Source of the DNA: Candidatus Schekmanbacteria bacterium
Lineage (GTDB): Bacteria; CSSED10-310; JACPHN01
Reading direction: 5' to 3'
Assembly: GCA_016188575.1 (NCBI GenBank)
Contig: JACPHN010000083.1
Coordinates: forward strand, 45,852 to 52,967
DNA: 7,116 bases
Of the stretch, positions 1 to 6,696 are shown one piece after another. The position numbers and the translations under genes are program-made. The notes beneath the pieces were generated by a model that saw only the letters and a program-made list of their open reading frames with translations, was not told the origin of the DNA and did no database searches. Position 1 is the stretch's first letter; every line of letters begins with the position of its first letter.

Positions 1-1
1 G

Positions 2-859
2 CACCTGAGGCGGGCCGGGAAGCGCCCGCCTGCCGTTGGCGTGGTTTTGGGCTCCGGGCTTGGCGCGTTGGCAACCCGCCTGCACGCTGCGCTTACCATC
101 GATTTTTCCGAAATCCCCCACTTCCCCGTGCCTACCGTTCCTGGACACTCGGGACAGCTCTTGTTCGGGTCAATGGATGGCGTGGATGTTGTCCTGCAGC
201 GCGGCAGGGTGCATTCTTACGAGGGGCACGATGGCGCCGCGCTCGTGTACAGCATCCGGGTCATGGCGTTGCTCGGCGCCGGCGCAATCGTGCTGTCGAA
301 CGCGGTTGGAGGCATTTGCCCGAGCCTTTCTCCTGGAGACCTCGTGCTGGTCACAGATCACCTCAACCTTTCGGGGCTGTCTCCTCTGCGGGGAGTCAAT
401 GACGAAACGCTGGGGCCGCGCTTCCCCGACATGTCGCAGGCATACGACCCTGGTCTGGCCGCGGTTGCGAGGCGCGCCTCGCTCAAGGCCGGCATCGTTT
501 TGAAGGACGGCATCCTGGCGTTTTCCGCGGGGCCGCAATACGAATCTCCTGCCGAGGTGCGGGCGCTGGCACGCCTGGGTGCAGACCTGGTGGGCATGAG
601 CACGGTGCCCGAAGTCGTCGCCGCGAACCACCTCGGGCTGCGGGTACTGACTCTCAGTTGCGTCACCAACAAGGCGGCGGGGCTGCAGTTCGAGCCGCGG
701 GCGCACGACGAGGTCCTGCTGGTAGGACGGCGGGTCGAAGGCGACTTCTGCGCGCTCGTAGAGGCCGTCTTGCGCGAGCTCGCCGCCTGCCCGGAATGCT
801 GCGAGCCGCGCCGCCTGCCGCGGCTCGCGGAGAGGCTCGGAGTCGACCTTTGGGCGTGA
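2..859 (+). CDS. Purine nucleoside phosphorylase, trimeric PNP family (5' partial)
   Basis: The product should cleave purine (deoxy)ribonucleosides with phosphate to give the free base and (deoxy)ribose-1-phosphate, a cytoplasmic purine salvage step. The frame is open from base 2, and homology begins just before the phosphate-binding loop GSGLG (50-64). The true start therefore lies outside the window; GTG at 41 falls inside the conserved strand and is not the start. Family motifs follow in order: GRVHSYEGH (203-229), SNAVGG (296-313), GPQYE with the purine-binding Glu (542-544), GMSTVPE (593-613), the TN pair with Asn (667-669) and the late His (704-706). Glu plus Asn at these sites is the pattern of low-molecular-mass trimeric PNPs that prefer 6-oxopurines (inosine, guanosine). 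It does not look like methylthioadenosine phosphorylase. The C-terminus is complete and the TGA overlaps the next gene's GTG. Close homologues are named punA, pnp or xapA, so I give no symbol. The family assignment is secure. Confidence 0.93.
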   Translation, partial: HLRRAGKRPPAVGVVLGSGLGALATRLHAALTIDFSEIPHFPVPTVPGHSGQLLFGSMDGVDVVLQRGRVHSYEGHDGAALVYSIRVMALLGAGAIVLSNAVGGICPSLSPGDLVLVTDHLNLSGLSPLRGVNDETLGPRFPDMSQAYDPGLAAVARRASLKAGIVLKDGILAFSAGPQYESPAEVRALARLGADLVGMSTVPEVVAANHLGLRVLTLSCVTNKAAGLQFEPRAHDEVLLVGRRVEGDFCALVEAVLRELAACPECCEPRRLPRLAERLGVDLWA

Positions 860-2334
860 CCGCGTCGGAGAGCAAGTGGGCGCGCCTGTCGGGCATTCGC
901 GTGTCCGCGGCATCCCTGGCCCGCGCATTGGCGGTGGACACCATTGACGTGCGCCCCCTCGCAATCGAGGACTTGCCACACCCCTACGCCGTTGGTGGCG
1001 TCGCCCACGCCGTCGCCCGACTCCTGGAGGCCGGCGCCTGGAACGTGTCCGGGGTCGACCCCAACCTGGCCTGTCGGGCAGCCGTGGCGATTCTCTCCCA
1101 CTACGCCCCCACCGGGAACGAGCGCGGATCGGCGGCGGTGTCCTGTCTGGTGGCCCAGAACGCCATCACGGTCCGGTCGGCGGAAGCCAGCGTGCGCGTC
1201 GCCGACGTCGACACCTTGCCGCGGCTGAATACGGACAAAGCGTTTCCGCTCAGCGCTCCGACCCTGGCGTTCGCGCTGGTCAATGCCTTGAGCTTCGCAA
1301 CGGCGCCCGGCCTTACTGGCGATTCCGTCGTGCTGGACCTGGAGACGACGGGACTGGATAGTAGCGAGCACGAGATCGTCGAGATCGGCGCCATCAAGCT
1401 CCGGCACGGGTTCCCCGTGGACGTCTTTCAGTCGCTGGTGCGCCCGCACAAGCCGATTTCGGAAGAGGTTTCCAGAATCAACCACATCTCGAATGAGATG
1501 CTGCGTGCCGCTCCCGCCCCAGAAGAGATCTTCCCGCAATTCGCCGCGTTCTTGTCCGGCGCCCGCCTGGTCGCTCACAATGCGGCATTCGACATTGCCT
1601 TCCTGCGCCGCAACCTGGCGCCGTACGGCGCCGCCACGGAGACTTGGGAGGTCGCCGATACCCTGGCGCTGAGCCGGCTCTTGCTGCCGATCAGCCGTCA
1701 CAGCCTCGAGGCCGTGGCGGCTCACCTGGGCTTGGAGCTCCCGGCCGCCATGGCCCATCGCGCCTTGCCCGATGCGCGGATCACCGCAAGCGTCTACGTG
1801 CGGTTGCGCGCCATGGAACAGAAGGGTCGCGCCGAGTCGCTCGCCGTGGCCGCGGTTCTGGCCGCGATCGGCAACCTTGACCCGAGAGTCGTCGTGACTC
1901 ACCTCAACCGCAGGATCGCGGCCATCGGGTTGCGCTTGCTGCGCAGCAACGTCGCCGGGCTCGCGGCGCTCGGCCCATTGGGGGCGCTACTGCCGGGTGC
2001 TCGCACCGGTCGCGCCCTCGCCGGATACCTGTCCGCGAAGGATTGCGACCCGGAGATTCGCGGCCTGGGGCGAGCGCTCGTCGAGGAGCTGGGGCTGCGC
2101 CCGCCACGGGAACCGAGCTCTCTGCTTGCCGAAGTGGCGCGTCCGATCGGAGGCGATGCACAGATGCGGATATTCCTGGAAGATGGAACGGCTGCGGAGC
2201 TCCTCGGCTGGTTGCGGTGGCTGGCGCCGTTTGGCCGGGGCAACCCCTGCCCGCTGATCCGTGGCAAGAGCGATGCAGACGCCCGCGTGACCTGCAATCG
2301 CCTGGCATCGCGCCTGGCGCCGCTATCGGCATGA
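856..2334 (+). CDS. DEDDh 3'-5' exonuclease-domain protein (DnaQ-like) with unassigned N- and C-terminal regions
   Basis: About 492 aa if started at GTG 856, which overlaps the PNP stop as GTGA and suggests translational coupling. A GGAG at 839-842 is 13 bases upstream, rather far; GTG 901 is an alternative start. Residues about 156-320 are a clear DnaQ/PolC-type exonuclease fold. Exo I is VVLDLETTGLD (Asp161, Glu163), exo II is VAHNAAFD (Asp246) and exo III is HRALPDA (His301, Asp306). All five metal-binding or catalytic residues are present, so 3'-5' exonuclease activity on DNA or RNA is expected. The flanks are unusual: about 155 residues before the domain and about 170 after it show no domain I recognise. 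Both are rich in Ala, Leu and Arg, with no membrane segment or zinc motif. The protein is not a plain DNA polymerase III epsilon subunit, which is about 240 aa with the nuclease at the N-terminus. I saw no GIY-YIG or helicase motif. The nuclease call is firm; substrate and pathway are unknown. Confidence 0.85.
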   Translation: MTASESKWARLSGIRVSAASLARALAVDTIDVRPLAIEDLPHPYAVGGVAHAVARLLEAGAWNVSGVDPNLACRAAVAILSHYAPTGNERGSAAVSCLVAQNAITVRSAEASVRVADVDTLPRLNTDKAFPLSAPTLAFALVNALSFATAPGLTGDSVVLDLETTGLDSSEHEIVEIGAIKLRHGFPVDVFQSLVRPHKPISEEVSRINHISNEMLRAAPAPEEIFPQFAAFLSGARLVAHNAAFDIAFLRRNLAPYGAATETWEVADTLALSRLLLPISRHSLEAVAAHLGLELPAAMAHRALPDARITASVYVRLRAMEQKGRAESLAVAAVLAAIGNLDPRVVVTHLNRRIAAIGLRLLRSNVAGLAALGPLGALLPGARTGRALAGYLSAKDCDPEIRGLGRALVEELGLRPPREPSSLLAEVARPIGGDAQMRIFLEDGTAAELLGWLRWLAPFGRGNPCPLIRGKSDADARVTCNRLASRLAPLSA

Positions 2335-2350
2335 GACGCGGGGTTAGAGG

Positions 2351-2355
2351 GGAGG
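2351..2355 (+). promoter_or_regulatory. Shine-Dalgarno that decides the murI start
   Basis: GGAGG lies 1 base before TTG 2357 and 7 bases before TTG 2363. Only the second spacing suits initiation, so the racemase most likely starts at TTG 2363, two codons shorter than the longest frame. Confidence 0.7.
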
Positions 2356-2362
2356 TTTGACC

Positions 2363-3181
2363 TTGAGCGCGGCGTACCGGCCGGTCGGCGTTTTTGACTC
2401 GGGCGTCGGCGGCCTGACAGTGGTGAGAAAAATTGCCGAGACATTGCCCTGTGAGGATCTGCTCTACCTCGGTGACACGGCGCGCGTGCCCTATGGCAAC
2501 AAGTCACCCGAGACGGTCCGGCGATACGCGCTGCGTATTGCCGACCGTCTGTGCCGGGAAGGCGCGAAGGCGCTGGTGGTGGCGTGTAATACCGCCAGCG
2601 CGTACGCCATCGATGCCATCCGCGAACGACACCACGAGCTCGCGGTGATCGATGTCGTGGCGCCGGTTGCTCGCGTCGCGGCCGCATCGACCCGCACCGG
2701 GCACATCGGCGTCATCGGGACGCGAGGCACCGTCGCCTCGGGCGCATACGAGCGGGCGCTCCAGGAGATCGCTCCGGACGTGCGCGTTACCGCGGCGGCT
2801 TGCCCGCTGTTCGTTCCCTTGGCCGAGGAGGGATGGACCGCGGGCGACATCCCCCGCCAAGTTGCCGAGCTGTACCTGCGCGCATTCGCGCAGTCCGACA
2901 TCGACACGTTGATCCTGGGGTGCACGCACTACCCTCTGCTCGGCGGCGTGATCGCGGAGGTGATCAGTACGGTCGTTGGTAGCGCCGTGACGGTGCTCGA
3001 CTCGGCCTCGGCCACGGCGGCTCACCTCGCGACCACGTTGCGCGCGCGCGCCGAGCTGGCAAGCAACGGCAAGGTGGGCGAGAAGCGCTTTTGGATGACC
3101 GACGTGTCCCCCGCCTTTCTCAGTGCGTGCGATCGCTTCTTTGGCGCGCACGTCGAGGCCGTTGCTCACGTCGACTTGTGA
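2363..3181 (+). CDS. murI: Glutamate racemase
   Basis: The product interconverts L- and D-glutamate without cofactor, supplying D-Glu for the peptidoglycan stem peptide in the cytoplasm. It is 272 aa from TTG 2363, the usual size for MurI. Residues about 8-17 carry VGVFDSGVGG with Asp12 and Ser13 of the substrate pocket. LGDTARVPYG is at 36-45. VVACNTASA carries the first catalytic cysteine, Cys75, and LGCTHYPLL carries the second, Cys187, next to the conserved Thr-His. Both cysteines of the two-base mechanism are thus present and the protein should be active. The gene lies 28 bases after the exonuclease stop and 31 bases before the GMC gene's ATG, with no terminator in either gap. Its place between a nuclease and an oxidoreductase is not functionally informative. 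An aspartate racemase is unlikely given the full MurI motif set. Confidence 0.96.
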   Translation: MSAAYRPVGVFDSGVGGLTVVRKIAETLPCEDLLYLGDTARVPYGNKSPETVRRYALRIADRLCREGAKALVVACNTASAYAIDAIRERHHELAVIDVVAPVARVAAASTRTGHIGVIGTRGTVASGAYERALQEIAPDVRVTAAACPLFVPLAEEGWTAGDIPRQVAELYLRAFAQSDIDTLILGCTHYPLLGGVIAEVISTVVGSAVTVLDSASATAAHLATTLRARAELASNGKVGEKRFWMTDVSPAFLSACDRFFGAHVEAVAHVDL

Positions 3182-3212
3182 TTGTTGAGTGCCGCAAAAC
3201 GGAGCGATCGAC

Positions 3213-4832
3213 ATGGACGACACACGCCCCTGGGACTTCATCATCATCGGCTCCGGATTCGGCGGCAGCGTCGCCGCCCATCGCCTCACTCAGAAAGGAT
3301 ATCGCGTCTGCGTCCTGGAGATGGGTGAGCGCCGGGAGACGGAAGATATCCCGCGCACCAACTGGAACTTGCGAAAGTCGCTGTGGGCTCCGCGCCTCGG
3401 GCTACGCGGCATGTTGTCCATCGTGGTCCTGAAGGACGCCGTGATCTTCCGCGGTATTGGCGTCGGCGGCGGCTCACAAGTGTATGCCAACGTGCATCTC
3501 GAGCCGCTGCCGCCCTTCTACTCCGATGCGAAGTGGTCGGGGCTCGCCGACTGGCGCGCAGAGCTCGCGCCGTGCTACGCGGAAGCGCGGCGCATGCTCG
3601 GCTCGGCCGAGGTCCCCAAGATTTTTCCCTCGGACGAGGCGCTTCGCGACGAGCTCACGGCGCTCGGGCGGGGGCACACGTTCAAGAAACATACGGTCGG
3701 CGTGTTCTTCGGACCCGAAGGGGAAACGGTCCCGGACCCATATTTTGGCGGTGATGGGCCACCGCGCACAGGCTGCACCTACTGCGGGAGCTGCATGCTC
3801 GGCTGCCGCGTCGGCGCCAAGAACACTCTGCGCACCAACTACCTGTATTTCGCCGAGAAGGCTGGGGCACGAATCGTCCCGAACCGGGAAGTCGTGGACC
3901 TGCGCCCCGCCGGAGGTGGTGACGGCGGACACGGATATGAGGTCGTTTCGCGGTGCCCGAAGGCGTTCGGCGCCCGTGACCGCCGCGTGGACACCGCGCG
4001 CCAGGTAATCATTGCGGCGGGAGCGCTGGGGACGGTCCGGCTGCTGGCGGATTGTAAGCGGCGCGGAGCCCTGCCGGCGCTTTCGGACGAGCTCGGCAAC
4101 TTCGTCAGGACCAATTCCGAGTCGATTCAGGGGGTTACCGCCCGCGGCAAGGACTACTCCGGAGGCGTCGCCATCACCTCCGGCGGATTCGTAGACGAGC
4201 AGACTCATGTCGAGGTGTTTCGCTACGGCCAGCACGCCGATGCGCTGAGCTGGCTGTCGACCGTGCAGGTCGGCGGCGGCACCTTGCCCCGGCCGCTGTA
4301 CTTTCTGGCGGCGGCCATGCGACACCCTGGAGTTGCGCTAAAGCAACTCTTCTGGCCATTCGGATGGTCGCGAGGACTCGCCGGCGTGCTGGCGATGCAG
4401 GCGACCGACACGTCGATGCGCCTACGTTTGAAGCGGCGCTGGTACTGGCCCCGCTCGTTTGCGCTGTCGAGCGAATGGGGCGACCGCCAGCGGCCGCCGA
4501 CGTTCATGCCGGCGGTCAACGAGCTCACGGCACGGCTGGCCACAAGACTTGGCGGCTATCCCGGGTCGATCCTTCCCGAGGTCCTCTTGAACACCACGAC
4601 AACCGCGCACGTGCTTGGCGGGGCGAGCATCGGGGCGGGACCAGATCGCGGGGTGATTGATCAGCGCCATCGCGTCTTCGGGTATCGCGGCCTGTATGTC
4701 GTTGATGGTTCCGCGGTTCCCGCCAACCTCGGCGTCAATCCGTCCCTGACCATAACCGCCATGGCGGAACGTGCCATGAGCTTGATACCTCCTCGCGAAC
4801 AGGAGAAGGGCGCCACGCTTTTCACGGAGTGA
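3213..4832 (+). CDS. GMC-family FAD-dependent oxidoreductase, cholesterol-oxidase-like
   Basis: Predicted 539-aa flavoenzyme that oxidises an alcohol group on an unknown substrate; sterols or other bulky alcohols are possible. I chose ATG 3213 because GGAG (3201-3204) sits 8 bases upstream. GTG 3189, which is in frame, has no such site. The N-terminus is a Rossmann FAD-binding strand-turn-helix, IIIGSGFGGS at 10-19, with Glu36 ending the second strand to bind ribose. GIGVGGGS (81-88) matches the GMC N-terminal signature. Cys188, Cys191, Cys194 and Cys198 form a C-x2-C-x2-C-x3-C cluster just before GAKNTLRTNYL. The GMC C-terminal domain has TAHVLGG (His466) and VNPSL (Asn509), the expected active-site His/Asn pair. 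There is no signal peptide or Tat motif, so it is probably cytoplasmic. A transporter gene follows after 4 bases, which suggests linked roles. Cholesterol oxidase is the nearest named relative I recognise, but the substrate is not proven. Confidence 0.85.
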   Translation: MDDTRPWDFIIIGSGFGGSVAAHRLTQKGYRVCVLEMGERRETEDIPRTNWNLRKSLWAPRLGLRGMLSIVVLKDAVIFRGIGVGGGSQVYANVHLEPLPPFYSDAKWSGLADWRAELAPCYAEARRMLGSAEVPKIFPSDEALRDELTALGRGHTFKKHTVGVFFGPEGETVPDPYFGGDGPPRTGCTYCGSCMLGCRVGAKNTLRTNYLYFAEKAGARIVPNREVVDLRPAGGGDGGHGYEVVSRCPKAFGARDRRVDTARQVIIAAGALGTVRLLADCKRRGALPALSDELGNFVRTNSESIQGVTARGKDYSGGVAITSGGFVDEQTHVEVFRYGQHADALSWLSTVQVGGGTLPRPLYFLAAAMRHPGVALKQLFWPFGWSRGLAGVLAMQATDTSMRLRLKRRWYWPRSFALSSEWGDRQRPPTFMPAVNELTARLATRLGGYPGSILPEVLLNTTTTAHVLGGASIGAGPDRGVIDQRHRVFGYRGLYVVDGSAVPANLGVNPSLTITAMAERAMSLIPPREQEKGATLFTE

Positions 4833-4836
4833 ACCA

Positions 4837-6186
4837 GTGTCCGCATCCGGGGCCGCCCCGACTACGCGAACCTCAGCTCGACAGCTCGTCGATTTCCTCG
4901 GGCTGAACCGAAGCATCATCGGCATGCTGAGCATGGTGGTGCTCGTGGGGCTCGGGGAGAAAATGGCCGAGCGCTTTCTGCCGATCTACCTCATGGCGCT
5001 CGGCGCCGGCGCGGTGTGGATCGGCGTGCTCAATGGGCTCGACAACCTGCTGTCAGCTCTCTACTCCTTTCCCGGCGGCTATCTGGCGGACCGGCTTGGC
5101 ACCAAGAGGGCACTGCTGGTATTCAACCTCGTTGCCATGGCCGGATTTGTGGTCGTCATCGCCATCCCATCCTGGATCGCGGTCCTGGCCGGAGCCGTGT
5201 TTTTCCTGTCGTGGACGGCGATATCGCTGCCCGCCACGATGAGCCTGGTGGCGAAAGTGCTGCCAAGAAACAAGCGCACGATGGGGGTGTCCGTGCACTC
5301 GCTGGTGCGCCGCATTCCCATGGCACTGGGACCGGTCATCGGCGGCGTGCTCATTCACTACTGGGGCGAGGTTCTCGGCGTGAGAATGGCGTTCGTTGTC
5401 GCGCTGCTGCTGGCGGGTACCGCGGCGATCGCGCAGCAAGCGCTGATCGAGGACGACGCGGCGTCACCGGCCGCGGCGTCACCGGCCGCGGCGGGCGGCA
5501 GCGGGGGAGACGGCGCCGAGAAAAACCCCATCGTGCTCTTCCGCGAGATGAGCCCCCAGTTGCGCAACCTGTTGGTCGGCGACATCCTGATTCGCTTCTG
5601 CGAGCAGATCCCCTACGCGTTCGTGGTGGTGTGGTGCATGAAAGCCATCGCCGCACCTGTCGGCGCCGTGCAGTTCGGCGCGCTCACCGCGATCGAGATG
5701 GCCACGGCCGTCCTGATTTACATTCCCGTCGCCTACCTCGCGGACCGCGGTGCGAAGAAGCCGTTTGTGCTCATGACCTTTGTGTTCTTTACGATCTTTC
5801 CGCTGGTGCTGTATTTCAGCCGTTCGTTCTGGCCGCTGGCAGGTGCCTTTGTGCTGCGCGGCCTCAAGGAGTTTGGCGAGCCCACGCGCAAGGCCTTGAT
5901 CATGGATCTGGCGCCGGAGAATCGCAAGGCCGCGATGTTTGGCCTCTATTACCTGCTCCGCGACATCGTCGTCTCGCTCGCGGCGTTTTCGTCGGGCGTT
6001 CTGTGGATGATCTCGCCGGCGGCGAATTTCTTTACGGCGTTTGCCTGCGGTCTTGCCGGCACGATCTGGTTTGCGGCGTTTGGGGATGACCTGGCGAGCG
6101 ACAACAAGGCCGGGGGCATGTCCAGACGGCCAGCGGCAAGATCGTGCGGGGGTGCAGGAGCACCTACGAGCGCCCTGAAACCTTGA
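4837..6186 (+). CDS. MFS transporter
   Basis: A 449-aa inner-membrane carrier of the major facilitator superfamily. Start GTG 4837 is supported by GGAG at 4826-4829, 7 bases upstream and inside the end of the GMC gene. Residues about 27-200 and 245-430 hold two sets of long hydrophobic helices, consistent with 12 membrane segments. Motif A between TM2 and TM3 is GGYLADRLGTKR (80-91), and a weaker second-half copy reads AYLADRGAKK. A conserved-looking charged pair, Glu41 and Glu45, lies in or near TM1. The central loop, about residues 203-235, is low-complexity Ala/Ser/Pro/Gly and contains a perfect 15-base tandem duplication. The last ~25 residues are polar and Arg/Gly/Ala-rich with no match I know. 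The gene closes the five-gene run. Substrate is unknown; the adjacent GMC oxidase is the only clue, and drug or metabolite export is as likely as uptake. Confidence 0.88.
   Translation: MSASGAAPTTRTSARQLVDFLGLNRSIIGMLSMVVLVGLGEKMAERFLPIYLMALGAGAVWIGVLNGLDNLLSALYSFPGGYLADRLGTKRALLVFNLVAMAGFVVVIAIPSWIAVLAGAVFFLSWTAISLPATMSLVAKVLPRNKRTMGVSVHSLVRRIPMALGPVIGGVLIHYWGEVLGVRMAFVVALLLAGTAAIAQQALIEDDAASPAAASPAAAGGSGGDGAEKNPIVLFREMSPQLRNLLVGDILIRFCEQIPYAFVVVWCMKAIAAPVGAVQFGALTAIEMATAVLIYIPVAYLADRGAKKPFVLMTFVFFTIFPLVLYFSRSFWPLAGAFVLRGLKEFGEPTRKALIMDLAPENRKAAMFGLYYLLRDIVVSLAAFSSGVLWMISPAANFFTAFACGLAGTIWFAAFGDDLASDNKAGGMSRRPAARSCGGAGAPTSALKP
5458..5487 (+). repeat. Perfect 15-bp tandem duplication within the MFS gene
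   Basis: The unit gcggcgtcaccggcc occurs twice head to tail (5458-5472, 5473-5487), followed by a 6-base partial third copy. It is in frame and encodes AASPA twice in the cytoplasmic linker between the two halves of the transporter. The length is a multiple of three, so copy-number change would not break the frame. Confidence 0.9.
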
Positions 6187-6188
6187 AC

Positions 6189-6230
6189 CTGTTCGCGGCG
6201 TTGCAGGTTACCACAGGAGCTGTTCGCGGC
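6189..6230 (+). repeat. 11-bp direct repeat just downstream of the MFS gene
   Basis: ctgttcgcggc occurs at 6189-6199 and again at 6220-6230, a 31-base offset or close to three helical turns. Neither copy lies in an intact gene. It may be a binding site pair or chance; no promoter could be assigned next to it. No hairpin followed by a T-run was found after the transporter stop, so how the operon terminates is not evident. Confidence 0.45.
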
Positions 6231-6291
6231 AAGACAACGGCGCAAAAGCGTCGAGCGCGCGCTTATACAAGTAAGCTCCAGGATCGTCGTC

Positions 6292-6609
6292 ATGCAACCA
6301 GAGTTTCCCGGATCATGGGTTCCTACCGTCCGCTCGCCGAGCTCGGTAGGGGCGGGATCGGCGTGGTCTGGCTTGCGCAGCACGCGCGGAGCCGAGACCG
6401 CGTCACGCCAGAAACGATCCGTGTCCCCCAAGGAGTCGCTTCTCCGGAGCATTCGACGCGAGATCCTCTCGCTCGTACGCACGCGCCACCCCGGCGTCGT
6501 GCGCACTGTCGACCAAGGTATCGCGGACGGCATTCCCTGGTGGCTCAACAGGGGATCCGGGGAGGTCATCTCGAGCCGTTCAAGTCATCCTGGCTCGCCT
6601 CCCAGGTGA
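6292..6609 (+). pseudogene. Broken N-lobe fragment of a Hanks-type Ser/Thr protein kinase
   Basis: In the frame of ATG 6315, bases from about 6324 encode YRPLAELGRGGIGVVWLAQH, a classic bacterial STPK nucleotide-binding loop. It is followed by RVTPETIRVP, where families normally read VALK; the ATP-anchoring Lys is Glu here. At the C5 run 6425-6429 the homology moves to the next frame, reading KESLLRSIRREI (helix C, with its Glu), then RTRHPGVVRTVDQG and GIPWW to about 6543. That frame stops at 6607-6609, before any HRD or DFG motif. ATG 6292, with AGGA 8 bases upstream, lies in the second frame and reads MQPEFPG, like a kinase start, so a further one-base loss near 6311 is plausible. With both shifts the piece is only about 105 residues and cannot be a working kinase. 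Intact relatives exceed 270 residues for the kinase domain alone. The kinase assignment is strong; loss of function is inferred. Confidence 0.8.
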
Positions 6610-6620
6610 TCCTGGCCAGG
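6585..6620 (+). other. Inverted-repeat segment and 10-bp palindrome upstream of the last promoter
   Basis: CCTGG at 6589-6593 pairs with CCAGG at 6602-6606, and the flanking TCA/TGA extends the stem with one bulge. Directly after it, 6611-6620 is the perfect palindrome cctggccagg, which ends 11 bases before the -35 box. There is no T-run, so a Rho-independent terminator is not supported. An operator or chance GC-rich symmetry are both possible. Confidence 0.35.
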
Positions 6621-6631
6621 CATTCCTGTGC

Positions 6632-6660
6632 TTGACACGCCCGCAAGGGCAGTGAATACT
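6632..6660 (+). promoter_or_regulatory. Sigma70-type promoter for the CSLREA gene
   Basis: TTGACA (6632-6637) is a perfect -35 match. A 17-base spacer leads to AATACT (6655-6660), 4 of 6 matches to TATAAT. Transcription would start near 6667, leaving a leader of about 30 bases before TTG 6697. The local AT content at the -10 is higher than in the surrounding GC-rich DNA. This marks a new transcription unit separate from the upstream operon. Confidence 0.7.
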
Positions 6661-6684
6661 CAGGTTGTCTACCGGTGTAGCAGC

Positions 6685-6689
6685 GGAGG
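6685..6689 (+). promoter_or_regulatory. Shine-Dalgarno for the CSLREA gene
   Basis: GGAGG is followed by a 7-base spacer and TTG 6697. A second GGAG (6693-6696) would serve GTG 6706 at 9 bases, so either start is possible. Both give a signal peptide. Confidence 0.6.
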
Positions 6690-6696
6690 CGCGGAG

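Noticed and set aside
658-855. Upstream extension of the exonuclease frame into the PNP gene
   Set aside because: The extension would overlap about 200 bases of conserved PNP coding sequence and translates to Arg/Ala-rich text. The GTGA overlap at 856 is a better start.
170-979. Minus-strand open frame of 269 codons opposite PNP
   Set aside because: Arg/Pro-rich composition and complete overlap with a well-supported PNP gene indicate a non-coding shadow.
358-1902. Long open frame on the minus strand (514 codons) opposite PNP and the exonuclease gene
   Set aside because: It is a shadow caused by high GC and third-position bias. The translation is Arg/Gly/Gln-rich with no recognisable motif, and the + strand frames carry full family motifs.
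3189-3212. GTG 3189 as the start of the GMC gene
   Set aside because: It has no Shine-Dalgarno, whereas ATG 3213 has GGAG at 8 bases and puts the FAD-binding strand at the usual distance from the N-terminus.
6264-6269. TATACA as a -10 box for the kinase remnant
   Set aside because: No acceptable -35 box lies 16-18 bases upstream (the sequence there is CGCAAA or similar).
6187-6291. Rho-independent terminator after the MFS gene
   Set aside because: I looked for a GC stem followed by a T-run and found none; only direct repeats and GC-rich stretches are present.
6425-6429. Programmed frameshift at the C5 run
   Set aside because: Even after the shift the frame stops at 6607-6609 before the kinase catalytic loop, and the ATP-anchoring lysine is already lost, so decay or sequencing error explains it better.
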